A stretch of 64,000 nucleotides of DNA from UMGS1766 sp963597355. GTDB lineage: Bacteria > Bacillota > Clostridia > Oscillospirales > Oscillospiraceae. Positions 24,640 through 33,474 of this stretch are shown here, piece after piece. The notes under the pieces were generated by a model. That model had not been told where the DNA came from and searched no databases. It worked only from the letters and a program-made list of their open reading frames with translations. The stretch covers positions 1 to 64,000 of the forward strand of contig CAVBPR010000016.1 of assembly GCA_963597355.1 (NCBI GenBank), read 5' to 3'. The position numbers were made by a program, and so were the translations under genes. Position 1 is the stretch's first letter; every line of letters begins with the position of its first letter.

Positions 24640-25266
24640 TCAAGGTAAAATATGGACATGTCGGCCCTCTACCACTAATTTGTCCTGACAAAAGAGACTA
24701 ACTGCTTGCGGAAGTATAATCCACTCAGCTTGTTCCATAATACGACGTTGAAGTGTCTGCGCGGTATCGTCTTCTTCGACAGGGATTGCCTTTTGCAGAA
24801 TAATCGGTCCTCCATCACATTCTTTGCTGACAAAATGAACCGTTGCACCAGACAGCTTCACCCCATACGCAAGGGCTTTTTCATGCACATGAATGCCATA
24901 ATACCCCTCGCCGCAGAAGGAAGGAATCAACGCAGGATGCACGTTTATGATGGCATTCGGATAAGCATCTACCAGTGTCTCTGTCAAAATATACATAAAT
25001 CCAGCCAGCACGACCAAGTCAATCTTCTGCTCTTTTAAAAGCGCAGTCAAGTAAATCGTCATATCATCATTTGTTTCAAATTTTTTTCGATCTACTATAA
25101 AGGTTGGAATTTGAGCTTGCTCTGCTCGACGCAATGCATAGGCATCCGGCGATGAGGAAATAACAGCAGCAAATTCCCCTTCTGGAATCTCTCCCCTGTT
25201 TTTTGCATCAATCAGTGCCTGCAGATTTGTTCCGCCGCCGGAAACCAGAACCGCTATACGCTTCAA
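24640..25266 (-). CDS. purN: Phosphoribosylglycinamide formyltransferase
   Basis: Transfers a formyl group from 10-formyl-THF to GAR. The 208-residue protein has the N-terminal VLVSGGGTNLQ loop that binds the phosphate, and the Asn-His-Asp catalytic set in INVHPALIPSF and KECDGGPI. Length and motifs match PurN fully. Its ATG overlaps the purM stop by four bases (ATGA), which shows translational coupling. Confidence 0.95.
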   Translation of the reverse strand: MKRIAVLVSGGGTNLQALIDAKNRGEIPEGEFAAVISSSPDAYALRRAEQAQIPTFIVDRKKFETNDDMTIYLTALLKEQKIDLVVLAGFMYILTETLVDAYPNAIINVHPALIPSFCGEGYYGIHVHEKALAYGVKLSGATVHFVSKECDGGPIILQKAIPVEEDDTAQTLQRRIMEQAEWIILPQAVSLFCQDKLVVEGRHVHILP

Positions 25267-26303
25267 AACTTCACCTCTACACCGCTATCCCCAGCAACCA
25301 CTTTGCCGATTCGATATGCGTGCTCACCCACAGCTTCAAGAGCTGCCAATGCAGCAGAAGCATCTTCCTCAGGCATGGCAATAACCATTCCAATGCCCAT
25401 ATTAAACGTATTGTACATCTCACGTGTGGGAATATTCCCGGCCTGTTGAAGGATATCAAAAATAGCAGGGCGCGGGAATGTGGTCGTATCAATGCTTGCG
25501 GTAAGACCATCCTTCATCATACGTGGAACATTCTCAAAGAATCCGCCACCGGTAATGTGGCTGATTCCATGAATATTGATTTGCTTATCCAGCAGGCTGC
25601 GAACTGCCTTAACATAAATACGAGTTGGCTTTAACAGCTCTTCTCCCAAAGTGCAGCCCAGCTCATCTTTATATTCGTTATAGGTCTCATTGATATTCAA
25701 CACCTTGCGCACCAGCGAATAGCCGTTGGAATGAACGCCGGAAGAGGCCAAACCGATCAGGACATCGCCCTCTGCCATGTTGTTGCTGTCAATGATCTTA
25801 TCATAGTCTACCAGACCAACCGAGAAACCGGCTAAATCATATTCATCCTCAGGATAAAAGCCCGGCATTTCTGCTGTTTCACCACCAATGAGTGCACACC
25901 CAGCCTGACGGCAGCCCTCTGCAATGCCGCTGACAATCTGCTCAATTCGCTTGGGATCATTCTTTCCGCAGGCGATATAATCAAGGAAAAACATCGGCAT
26001 AGCTCCAGCGCAGATAATGTCATTTACGCACATGGCTACACAGTCAATACCAACCGTGGAATGCTTGTCCATTAAAAAAGCAATTTTTAACTTTGTACCA
26101 ACACCATCTGTACCAGAAACCGTAACAGGACGCTTCATCCCCTCCATCTGAGGTTCAAACATTCCGCCAAAGCCTCCCAGTCCGCCCATAACGCCCTTTA
26201 CGTAAGTGGACTCTACCAAGGGTTTGATCCGGTTGACAGACTCGTAGCCTGCAGTTACGTCTACACCAGCTGCAGCGTAGGAATCAGAACGACTTATGCT
26301 CAT
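25263..26303 (-). CDS. purM: Phosphoribosylformylglycinamidine cyclo-ligase (AIR synthase)
   Basis: Closes the imidazole ring to make AIR using ATP. The 346-residue product begins SDSYAAAGVDVTAG and contains SGTDGVGTKLKIA, MCVNDI, GGETAEMPGFY and ITGGGFFENVPR, all typical of PurM. The ATG at 26303 follows GGGAGG; the frame upstream runs into purF and is not used. It lies 29 bases after purF. Confidence 0.96.
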   Translation of the reverse strand: MSISRSDSYAAAGVDVTAGYESVNRIKPLVESTYVKGVMGGLGGFGGMFEPQMEGMKRPVTVSGTDGVGTKLKIAFLMDKHSTVGIDCVAMCVNDIICAGAMPMFFLDYIACGKNDPKRIEQIVSGIAEGCRQAGCALIGGETAEMPGFYPEDEYDLAGFSVGLVDYDKIIDSNNMAEGDVLIGLASSGVHSNGYSLVRKVLNINETYNEYKDELGCTLGEELLKPTRIYVKAVRSLLDKQINIHGISHITGGGFFENVPRMMKDGLTASIDTTTFPRPAIFDILQQAGNIPTREMYNTFNMGIGMVIAMPEEDASAALAALEAVGEHAYRIGKVVAGDSGVEVKF

Positions 26304-26332
26304 TTTCTTATCCTCCCAGAATTTTAAAATAC

Positions 26333-27751
26333 TTATTGTTGTTTTGGAATCGGTACAGCATAGTTTCCTGTAAAGCAAGCGTCACAATACTGTATCTTGA
26401 GATCTGAAGCAATTTCTTCCAGGTCCTCTATCTGAAGATATTGCAACGAATCAGCACCTATCATTTTGCAGACATCTTCTACCGAGCGACCGTAAGCTGC
26501 CAATTGCTCCTGTTGAGGCAATGATGTGCCGAAATAACACGGATGATTAAACGCTGGTGCGGTCGACTTGAAGTGAACTTCTTTCGCTCCTGCGTCGCGC
26601 AACAGCTGGACAATCCGCTCGCTGGTCGTTCCGCGTACAATGGAGTCATCCACCAAAATAACCCGTTTTCCTCTTACAACAGGAATATTCGCGTTCAATT
26701 TGATGCGAACCGACTTTTCCCGCTCCCATGCCCGAGATTCAATGAAGGTGCGTTGAATATAACGATTTTTCATCAATCCCAAGCCATATGGAATGTTAGA
26801 TTCTCTGGCAAAGCCCATAGCGCCCGCAATTCCGGAATCCGGGACACCGATGACAATATCGCCGTCAACCGTATTTCTTCTGGCCAAGCATCGCCCAGCC
26901 TTTTCTCTTACTTTGCTGATTGCAGCACCATCTACAACCGAATCCTGTCGCGCAAAATAAATCAGTTCGAACATACATAGGGCAGATTTTGCTCGAATAC
27001 CACTCTCAAAGGATTGAATCTCTCTGCTTCCATATTCCGCAACGACTACTTCTCCAGGGTGCACATCACGAATGAACTTGCCGCCGAGCGCCTCAATTGC
27101 ACATGACTCCGACGCAAAAACGGTAGCGCCGTTAACCTCTCCAATGCATAACGGACGAAATCCATTGGGATCGCGCGCTGCAATCAAACAATTGCGATCC
27201 ATCACGACCAGAGAGTAGGCACCAATCAGGTAGTGCATTGCGTTCAGCACTGCGTCGGCCAATGTATTCGTGCGCAAGTGCTCCCGTACAATTACATAGG
27301 AAATAACTTCCGCATCATTTGTTCCTTGGAAGATACCGCCGCGATGTTCTGTCTCTGCGCGTAGGTCGGCGCTGTTTACCAGTTTGCCGTTATAACATAC
27401 AGCAAGCGAACCCGAAGCATGGTGAACGACCAACGGCTGAACATTGGATATTCCGGAACGCCGGGGATCAATATTCTGCCGAACATGCCCGATTGCTGCA
27501 CATGCACCATGGTAGGAATCCAATATTTTCTTGTTAAACACCTCTGGAACCAGGCCTTTATCTTTATGTGCCATAATTTCATCGTTAAGACACACTGCGA
27601 TGCCGGCCGAGTCTTGCCCCCGGTGCTGGAGCGCATACAGTGCCTGATATGTGCTGACGGCAGGATCTGTCATAGCCGGTGATGCAGCAATACCAAAAAT
27701 TCCGCACTCTTCCTGTATTTTTTCCTCAAAGTGAGATCCTCTGATACTCAT
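26333..27751 (-). CDS. purF: Amidophosphoribosyltransferase
   Basis: First committed step of purine synthesis: makes phosphoribosylamine from PRPP and glutamine. The 472-residue precursor has a 15-residue propeptide ending in Glu; cleavage would expose Cys16 (CGIFGI) as the N-terminal nucleophile. The phosphoribosyltransferase half carries the PRPP loop VILVDDSIVRGTT. Cysteines at the places that bind the [4Fe-4S] cluster in Bacillus PurF are present (LCMFELIYFARQDS, HPCYFG, CDACFTG). ACGGAG precedes the ATG. It lies 22 bases after purE. Confidence 0.96.
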   Translation of the reverse strand: MSIRGSHFEEKIQEECGIFGIAASPAMTDPAVSTYQALYALQHRGQDSAGIAVCLNDEIMAHKDKGLVPEVFNKKILDSYHGACAAIGHVRQNIDPRRSGISNVQPLVVHHASGSLAVCYNGKLVNSADLRAETEHRGGIFQGTNDAEVISYVIVREHLRTNTLADAVLNAMHYLIGAYSLVVMDRNCLIAARDPNGFRPLCIGEVNGATVFASESCAIEALGGKFIRDVHPGEVVVAEYGSREIQSFESGIRAKSALCMFELIYFARQDSVVDGAAISKVREKAGRCLARRNTVDGDIVIGVPDSGIAGAMGFARESNIPYGLGLMKNRYIQRTFIESRAWEREKSVRIKLNANIPVVRGKRVILVDDSIVRGTTSERIVQLLRDAGAKEVHFKSTAPAFNHPCYFGTSLPQQEQLAAYGRSVEDVCKMIGADSLQYLQIEDLEEIASDLKIQYCDACFTGNYAVPIPKQQ

Positions 27752-27773
27752 GAACTCGCTCCGTTTCTGTGAA

Positions 27774-28274
27774 TTACAATCCAGCAACTTCTTCTTGCAG
27801 CTTGCTTTCCTTTTGTGCGATCTGTTGACTCATCTCTTCGCGATCCGCCGCCAGTTTTTTTGCGAGATTTTCGTCTGACACCGCCAAAATCTGAGCCGCC
27901 AGTACCGCCGCATTCTTTGCTCCATTCAAAGCAACCGTAGCAACCGGAATTCCGGAGGGCATTTGAACCGTTGCCAAAAGAGCGTCCATGCCGTCCATTG
28001 CGCCGCCTTTCATAGGGATGCCTATCACCGGCAATGTTGTATTTGCAGCGAAAGCACCGGCTAAATGAGCCGCCATACCTGCAGCACAAATAATGACACC
28101 GTATCCGTTTTCACGAGCAGAACGGGCAAACTCTGCTGCTTCCGCCGGTGTACGATGGGCACTTAGAATGTGCGCCTCAAATGGGATCTCGAACTTGCGC
28201 AGCTGAACACAAGCGGCTTTCACCGTAGGCCAATCGCTGTCTGACCCCATAATCACGGCAACCTTTTTCATCAT
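27774..28274 (-). CDS. purE: N5-carboxyaminoimidazole ribonucleotide mutase
   Basis: Converts N5-CAIR to CAIR. The 166-residue class I PurE has VAVIMGSDSDWPT at the N terminus, the SAHRTP motif with the catalytic His and GIPMKGGAMDGMDALLATVQMP near the middle. The C terminus has a Lys/Glu/Gln-rich tail of about 15 residues. A GGGGGAG site lies eight bases before the first ATG. It heads the cluster purE-F-M-N and is preceded by a leader with a 27-codon ORF and a terminator. Confidence 0.95.
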   Translation of the reverse strand: MMKKVAVIMGSDSDWPTVKAACVQLRKFEIPFEAHILSAHRTPAEAAEFARSARENGYGVIICAAGMAAHLAGAFAANTTLPVIGIPMKGGAMDGMDALLATVQMPSGIPVATVALNGAKNAAVLAAQILAVSDENLAKKLAADREEMSQQIAQKESKLQEEVAGL

Positions 28275-28290
28275 AAACAACACTCCCCCG

Positions 28291-28325
28291 AAAAAATAGA
28301 ACGCAGGTAATATGACTTACCTGCG
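28291..28325 (-). terminator. Leader terminator in front of purE
   Basis: Minus strand: CGCAGGTAA and TTACCTGCG pair around a six-base loop, then TTC-TATTTTTT follows. It lies between the purE promoter and the purE ribosome site, so it must be read through for purine gene expression. Confidence 0.8.
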
Positions 28326-28342
28326 CATTCCTCGCATTTTTC

Positions 28343-28426
28343 CTACTTAATTCTGGTTTTGGGCATAATAACAGCGCTCTGACCAGATGCAGAGCGGACT
28401 AAAGAACCGGACATAGCACTGAACAT
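28343..28426 (-). CDS. Candidate 27-residue leader peptide upstream of purE
   Basis: A short ORF in the purE leader: ATG at 28426, TAG at 28343-28345. The product is small and basic at the end, with a Ser/Gly-rich first part (SGSLVRSASGQSAV) and an MPKTRIK tail. GGGTGA lies six bases before the ATG and a strong promoter lies about 30 bases further up. It ends 18 bases before the leader terminator. It may be a leader peptide whose translation decides terminator folding, or a small functional protein. The function is unknown and the coding claim rests on position, ribosome site and composition only. Confidence 0.5.
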   Translation of the reverse strand: MFSAMSGSLVRSASGQSAVIMPKTRIK

Positions 28427-28456
28427 TACGCGTCACCCACCTCAATGTTTGACTCT

Positions 28457-28485
28457 ATTCTATACAAACCAAAGATTTTTTTCAA
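28457..28485 (-). promoter_or_regulatory. Promoter of the purine operon
   Basis: Minus strand: TTGAAA (28480-28485), 17-base spacer, TAGAAT (28457-28462). The leader of about 175 bases holds the small ORF and the terminator. Confidence 0.7.
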
Positions 28486-28572
28486 GTTGATTTTATATCT
28501 GCTCTTCTTTTTTGTATGCTTAACCAAGGAAATCAAACATCCGTGCATTTCATTATGAAAATCTGCCAGCAA

Positions 28573-29682
28573 TTATCTTAGGAGGCCACTTTCCAATAGA
28601 ATGCTGTGTAAACACTCTCCACGAATCGACCAATCCGCCTGGTGCGCATATTCTCGGCGAAGCTCCGGTTTATCCTGATCTCCTTCACTGCTGGCACAAA
28701 GACAGGCATACTCGAAATCCACCTCGTTCAATGCTCCATATACGACATCGGAAAATTCCTGATTATGCCGAAGCGGATACATTGACGCAATCGGCTTTCC
28801 GGAAGCAAGATAGTAATACATACGCTCCGAAATAACGTCTTCATTCGTAATATCATTGTGCAGAAGATCGAAGCAGGCATCACTGGCTGCGAGACATTCC
28901 GGATAATCACTTTGCTGACGGTAGCCGATACAGTGGACATTTTTGCACTGAGACAGCTGTTTATAGAGTGGATTACCAGCTTGTATCCGTCCAACTATAA
29001 CAAATGTCCAATCCGGATGCTGCTGCGCTACAAAGAGAAGCGGATTTAACTGAACACTCTTTGTAATGTCGCCCAGATAAGTAAAAATCGGTCGTGAAAA
29101 GGCAGAAACAACCGCGTCACCAAGGCAATTACGTGCCGCTAAATCAAAATCCACGCCATTTTCAAGCAAAAAGATACTCTCATTACACGGTGCTACATGA
29201 TCAAATAAATTGGGAGAAGCCGCCAATACTAGATCCGCTCTATATGCCAAATCACTTTCCAAACTAACAGGATAACGATCCCAGGAACGATAGCAGTCGT
29301 AAATCAACTCCTGATGGGGAATGTATTCCAGCAGCGTCGAGGCTAATGGTGTATCCGCCCAGATGATAGCGTGCTCAAATCGATTTTTTCTCATCTGTTG
29401 ACTGATTTGTTGTGCTGCTCTGCGCATGCTCCCACGCATCATAGAATTATTCACCCGATCCTTGCTGTAATAGATCGGTGAAAGGCGGCATACCGTTATA
29501 TTGGATGCCACGGAACGTACATATTCAGTTGTTCGGTGTTTTACGCAATAGAAAAAACGTTTATTTACTGCCAGTTCGAAAAACAGCACATCAACCTCTG
29601 CGCCTAACAAGGTCATCAAACGCTGCGTGCGCTCTGGATTCTGGCTCCATCTACTCTCAGACAAACAGACTATTTGCTTCAT
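28573..29682 (-). CDS. Glycosyltransferase-like protein (GT-B fold)
   Basis: A 369-residue soluble protein. It resembles GT4-type glycosyltransferases: an N-terminal half with ELIYDCYRSWDRYP and LVLAASPNLFDH, an ILLENGVDFD-like hinge, and a C-terminal nucleotide-sugar half with FTYLGDITKSVQ, WTFVIVGR, NVHCIGYR and an ERMYYYLASGKPI segment around the donor-binding Glu. Donor and acceptor are unknown. The ATG at 29682 follows AAAGGAAA. It stands alone, divergent from the PAP2 gene, so there is no polysaccharide cluster around it. Confidence 0.72.
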   Translation of the reverse strand: MKQIVCLSESRWSQNPERTQRLMTLLGAEVDVLFFELAVNKRFFYCVKHRTTEYVRSVASNITVCRLSPIYYSKDRVNNSMMRGSMRRAAQQISQQMRKNRFEHAIIWADTPLASTLLEYIPHQELIYDCYRSWDRYPVSLESDLAYRADLVLAASPNLFDHVAPCNESIFLLENGVDFDLAARNCLGDAVVSAFSRPIFTYLGDITKSVQLNPLLFVAQQHPDWTFVIVGRIQAGNPLYKQLSQCKNVHCIGYRQQSDYPECLAASDACFDLLHNDITNEDVISERMYYYLASGKPIASMYPLRHNQEFSDVVYGALNEVDFEYACLCASSEGDQDKPELRREYAHQADWSIRGECLHSILLESGLLR

Positions 29683-29693
29683 AAGCAATTTCC

Positions 29694-29722
29694 TTTACAG
29701 ATATAATACCGCCCATTATAAT
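29694..29722 (+). promoter_or_regulatory. Promoter of the PAP2 phosphatase gene
   Basis: TTTACA (29694-29699), 17-base spacer, TATAAT (29717-29722), 29 bases before the ATG. Confidence 0.75.
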
Positions 29723-29751
29723 AGCAGATATAATTGGAGGTATCGTGTAAT

Positions 29752-30294
29752 ATGATTTCTTTGCTACAACAGCTGGACGGCACCATTTTGCTTGCACTTC
29801 AGGCCATGCGGATGAACTGGCTAACCCCGATCATGGTTTTTGCCAGCACAATTGGCAATGCAGGCCTCATCTGGATTCTTCTCGGCCTTACCCTAAGTAT
29901 AATCCCAAAGACGCGCAAGTTAGGCTTTCTCGCCCTGGCCTCGCTTTTATGTTGCTTCCTGGTAAACAATGTTCTATTAAAAAATCTGGTGGCACGACCT
30001 CGTCCCTATACGCAATTGCCAGATCTGTCTTTGCTCGTTCCCTATCCAAAAGATTATTCTTTTCCGTCCGGCCACACCTGTTCCTCTTTTGCCGTTTCCG
30101 GCAGCCTATGGCACAGTGGCAAGACATGGAACAAGCTTCGTATCCCAGCTCTTATTCTGGCGATTCTGATCTCCTTTTCCAGATTGTACGTAGGCGCCCA
30201 CTACCCAAGCGACGTTATTGTCGGTGCGGCAATCGGTCTCATTGGCAGTGCTATCGTTACAAAGTGGGGAACAAAGATGCTAGCTAAACGTTAA
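29752..30294 (+). CDS. PAP2-family membrane phosphatase
   Basis: A 180-residue protein with about five membrane helices and the three phosphatase motifs of the PAP2 superfamily: KNLVARPRP, FPSGHT and SRLYVGAHYPSD. Members remove phosphate from lipids such as undecaprenyl diphosphate or phosphatidic acid on the outer face of the membrane. Its size fits an undecaprenyl-diphosphatase or lipid phosphatase; the substrate is not decided. GGAGG lies 11 bases before the ATG at 29752. It converges with the rRNA methyltransferase gene, with only three bases between the stops. Confidence 0.88.
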   Translation: MISLLQQLDGTILLALQAMRMNWLTPIMVFASTIGNAGLIWILLGLTLSIIPKTRKLGFLALASLLCCFLVNNVLLKNLVARPRPYTQLPDLSLLVPYPKDYSFPSGHTCSSFAVSGSLWHSGKTWNKLRIPALILAILISFSRLYVGAHYPSDVIVGAAIGLIGSAIVTKWGTKMLAKR

Positions 30295-30297
30295 CTC

Positions 30298-31119
30298 CTA
30301 GTCTCTCTGAAACAGATGCAAGTCAAATGCAATCTGAACCTTCAGCTCTTGTAACTCCTGCAGGCGTTGAACACCATCATGAGAAGTCTTCCATGCGTAA
30401 GGTGTCATGTCAAACAAGTCCTGTATTGATTGCGCATCCGGAAGATCAATTTGTTTCTCCACTCGGGTTACACGAACATAATGAAATCCCTGATAGGATA
30501 TACGTTGCTCTTTGTTTTCATAGGGCTGATCGTAAACCGCTTCTTTTAGCTCCCACAAATGCTTTGGCGCCGGAACTACATACAAAAAATACCCGCCCGG
30601 TTTTAATACGCGCCGAAATTCGTCCTGGGCTAATGGCGAAAAACAATTTAGAAGGAAGTCAACACTTTTATCTGGAATAGGCAGATGATAAGCAGAAGCC
30701 ACAGCAAAGGGAATCTCTTTATCTCTTTTTGCTGCCCAACGCAATGAAAATTTGGAAATATCAATTCCTGCAACACTTGCATGGTCGCCTCGCTTGCGAA
30801 GTGCTTCCATTACTCCGGCCGTATAATACCCTTCTCCGCACCCGGAATCAAAAAAGAAACCTTTCTCTGGAAGATAGTCCGTAACACACGATGCAATTGC
30901 ATCGCGAAGCGCACAATACCATCCTCCATTTAAAAAACGATTGCGTGCTGCTGCCATATTTTTATCATCGCCGGGCAGCAGGGAGTTCTTCTGATTTGCA
31001 GGAAGCAAATGAACATAACCCGCAGATGCTATATCAAAGCTATGCCCATTGGAACAGAAATAGCGTTTTTCATCTTGGATCAATGTTTTATGGCAAACTG
31101 GACACAAGAAAATGCTCAT
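30298..31119 (-). CDS. rlmA: 23S rRNA (guanine-N1)-methyltransferase, RlmA type
   Basis: The 273-residue protein has an N-terminal zinc site (Cys5, Cys8, Cys21, His25 in a CPVC...CSNGHSFD pattern) and a class I SAM-dependent methyltransferase domain with FDSGCGEGYYT and GIDISKF. This layout is that of RlmA(I)/RlmA(II), which methylate G745 or G748 in 23S rRNA; the second affects tylosin sensitivity. The sequence alone does not separate the two. The ATG at 31119 follows AGGAGG. Confidence 0.88.
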   Translation of the reverse strand: MSIFLCPVCHKTLIQDEKRYFCSNGHSFDIASAGYVHLLPANQKNSLLPGDDKNMAAARNRFLNGGWYCALRDAIASCVTDYLPEKGFFFDSGCGEGYYTAGVMEALRKRGDHASVAGIDISKFSLRWAAKRDKEIPFAVASAYHLPIPDKSVDFLLNCFSPLAQDEFRRVLKPGGYFLYVVPAPKHLWELKEAVYDQPYENKEQRISYQGFHYVRVTRVEKQIDLPDAQSIQDLFDMTPYAWKTSHDGVQRLQELQELKVQIAFDLHLFQRD

Positions 31120-31235
31120 ATTTTTTCCTCCTGATGAATACATCAGCATTTTATCATAAAACTGTTGATTTGAAAATAACGCAGCTGCAATATTGCTGGA
31201 TTTATCACATGCTTCAAATTTTGGATTTACAACTG

Positions 31236-31264
31236 TTGATTTCCACTTTCTGCTTTGCTATGAT
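31236..31264 (+). promoter_or_regulatory. Promoter of the cysteine desulfurase gene
   Basis: TTGATT (31236-31241), 17-base spacer, TATGAT (31259-31264). The -35 element lies inside a second copy of AACTGTTGATTT, a 12-base motif also found at 31160-31171. Confidence 0.65.
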
Positions 31265-31330
31265 ACAATACTGTAAATCAAACGATTTAACTAGGTTAAT
31301 ATCCATATTAGTGGCGGTGAAACATACGAT

Positions 31331-32443
31331 ATGATCTATCTGGACTACGCAGCAAATCATCCCGTGGAAGAGAAAGTTCTGGAATGTTTTTGTCAAACAG
31401 AACTTCACTTTCCGGGAAATCCAAACTCTTCTCATCCGGCAGGACGTGCAGCAAACGAGGAACAGGCGCGGATTACTGCCTCGGTGGCAGAACTGCTCGG
31501 TGCAGAGCCAGAAGAAGTCATATTTACTTCCGGTGCAACAGAAGCAAACAATTTAGCCATCAAAGGAATCTGCCATTCCACCCGGCATCTCGGCCGGCAT
31601 ATCATCTCGACACCGTTGGAGCACTCCTCCGTTAGCGGCACACTCACCTATCTGCAGGAAAAGGGCTATGAAATCGATCTGTTGCCCATTCAACGAGATG
31701 GAACCGTTGACCTGCAGGAATTAGATGCACTGCTTCGCCAGGACACCATTCTTGTTGCCATCACTGCGGTAGACAGTGAATTAGGTGTAATACAACCAAT
31801 TGCCGCCGTCAAACAAGCGCTGAAAAATTACCCTAATTGTCATCTCCATGTAGATGCCACACAGGCAATCGGTCGCATTCCTTTTTCATTTTCCGGCATT
31901 GACACTATGTCGCTGGCCGCACACAAATTCGGCGGTCTGAATGGCAGTGGAATCCTGCTGAAGCGAAAAGGGATTGCACTTGAACCGCAAATGCATGGCG
32001 GAACAAGCACCACACTTTATCGCAGCGGAACGCCAACGCTTGCACTCAACGCTTCAACCGAACTGGCCTTGCGTATGTCACTGCATGCCCGGCAGAAGCA
32101 TTGGGATTATGTGCAACACTTAAATTCTATTCTTCGAGAAGAATTCGCACTTCGCAAGGGCATTCAGATTAACAGCCCCGCAAATTCCGTGCCCTATATT
32201 CTGAATCTAAGTGTAGAAAGCATTCGAGGAACAGAGATTCAACAAAGGTTGGGTAATTTGGGTGTCTGTGTTTCCGTTAAATCAGCCTGTTCCGTAGAGA
32301 ACACTCCCTCACGAGCAGTATTTGCTGTCACGCGAAGCCGCAAGGCAGCGCTCTCTTCCTGGCGCATCAGTCTGAGTTGGCACACAAAGGAAGACGAAAT
32401 AAGAACATTTTTGCAACTGCTGGATCAATGTCTCCTGCAGTAA
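31331..32443 (+). CDS. Cysteine desulfurase (NifS/IscS family)
   Basis: Takes sulfur from cysteine as a persulfide. The 370-residue PLP enzyme begins IYLDYAANHP, binds PLP through Lys199 (AAHKFGG), has HVDATQAIG, and has the persulfide Cys320 in KSACS, within the short loop typical of the NifS/IscS group. It is followed 20 bases later by a TtcA-like tRNA thiolase gene rather than an iscU scaffold gene, so its sulfur is probably for tRNA modification. GGTGA precedes the ATG. Confidence 0.9.
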   Translation: MIYLDYAANHPVEEKVLECFCQTELHFPGNPNSSHPAGRAANEEQARITASVAELLGAEPEEVIFTSGATEANNLAIKGICHSTRHLGRHIISTPLEHSSVSGTLTYLQEKGYEIDLLPIQRDGTVDLQELDALLRQDTILVAITAVDSELGVIQPIAAVKQALKNYPNCHLHVDATQAIGRIPFSFSGIDTMSLAAHKFGGLNGSGILLKRKGIALEPQMHGGTSTTLYRSGTPTLALNASTELALRMSLHARQKHWDYVQHLNSILREEFALRKGIQINSPANSVPYILNLSVESIRGTEIQQRLGNLGVCVSVKSACSVENTPSRAVFAVTRSRKAALSSWRISLSWHTKEDEIRTFLQLLDQCLLQ

Positions 32444-32463
32444 AGCTGAATAGGATGAAAAAA

Positions 32464-33300
32464 ATGAGTCGTATATTAACTCCCTGTCAAAAAATCGAGC
32501 AAAGTTTACTAAAGAAATATCGTAAACCCATTTGGAATCAATTTACCTATGCAATCAAACACTACGAACTTATTCAACCGGGTGATAAAATTGCTGTCTG
32601 TATTTCCGGTGGCAAGGACTCCATGCTGATGGCCAAGCTGATGCAAATGCTTCAGCGCCATAGCGCGTATCCCTTTGAATTAGTCTTTTTAGTGATGGAT
32701 CCGGGTTATAATGAGATAAATCGACATAAAATCGAAGCAAATGCACACCTGCTGGAAATTCCAATTACCGTGTTCGAAACAAATATTTTTGAAATTGCAA
32801 ATGCCAGCGATAAGTCTCCCTGCTATCTATGTGCCCGCATGCGAAGAGGTCATCTATATAGCAAGGCAAAAGAGCTCGGCTGCAACAAAATTGCTTTGGG
32901 TCACCATTTTAGCGATGTAATTGAAACAACTGTGATGGGTATGTTTTATGGCTCGCAGATTCAGGCTATGATGCCAAAACTGCACAGCACAAATTTTGAA
33001 GGCATGGAGCTGATTCGACCGCTCTACTGCGTACATGAAGATGATATTCTGGCATGGAAACGATATAATGAGCTTGAGTTTATACAGTGCGCCTGCCGTT
33101 TTACAGAAAACTGCACCATGTGTGATAATGGCGGCGGCGGATCAAAACGCCAGGAAATCAAACTTCTGATTCGCCGCTTAAAGCGGGACAACCCTAACAT
33201 TGAAAAAAGCATTTTTAACAGCATCCACTCGGTCTGTCTGGACACAATGCCGGGCTATAAAACCCATGGAATAGAGCATAATTTTTTAGAGAATTATTGA
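32464..33300 (+). CDS. tRNA 2-thiocytidine biosynthesis protein TtcA-like
   Basis: A 278-residue PP-loop ATPase. SGGKDS at 48-53 binds ATP; two CxxC pairs (PCYLCARMRRG and CTMCDNGG) and GHHFSDVIETT are typical of the TtcA/TtuA group, which use a [4Fe-4S] cluster to thiolate tRNA (s2C32 for TtcA). The start at 32464 is taken because AGGA lies eight bases before it; other in-frame ATGs lie just upstream. Coupled to a cysteine desulfurase gene, which gives a complete sulfur supply pair. Exact tRNA position is not proven. Confidence 0.82.
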   Translation: MSRILTPCQKIEQSLLKKYRKPIWNQFTYAIKHYELIQPGDKIAVCISGGKDSMLMAKLMQMLQRHSAYPFELVFLVMDPGYNEINRHKIEANAHLLEIPITVFETNIFEIANASDKSPCYLCARMRRGHLYSKAKELGCNKIALGHHFSDVIETTVMGMFYGSQIQAMMPKLHSTNFEGMELIRPLYCVHEDDILAWKRYNELEFIQCACRFTENCTMCDNGGGGSKRQEIKLLIRRLKRDNPNIEKSIFNSIHSVCLDTMPGYKTHGIEHNFLENY

Positions 33301-33304
33301 ACAC

Positions 33305-33341
33305 AAAAAGCCTGCTTACATTTACTTGTAACAGGCTTTTT
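33305..33341 (+). terminator. Terminator of the desulfurase-TtcA operon
   Basis: AAAAAGCCTG and CAGGCTTTTT pair, with inner TTACA/TGTAA, followed by a T-rich end. It is five bases after the ttcA-like stop. Confidence 0.88.
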
Positions 33342-33393
33342 GTTCTATATTATTTTAAGATTCAGCATAATTCAAATTTTATGTTGATTGCTC

Positions 33394-33422
33394 TTGTAAT
33401 TTTGCCCAAAGTTTGGTATTCT
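33394..33422 (+). promoter_or_regulatory. Promoter of the SepF-like gene
   Basis: TTGTAA (33394-33399), 17-base spacer, TATTCT (33417-33422). Confidence 0.55.
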
Positions 33423-33474
33423 ATATGTACTGATAATTTCCAGGCATTCAATATATCAGGCGGTGAATAGTACT

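Noticed and set aside
28291..28485. Purine, PRPP or ppGpp riboswitch in the purE leader
   Set aside because: None of the conserved core sequences of these classes that I know is visible, so no class was assigned.
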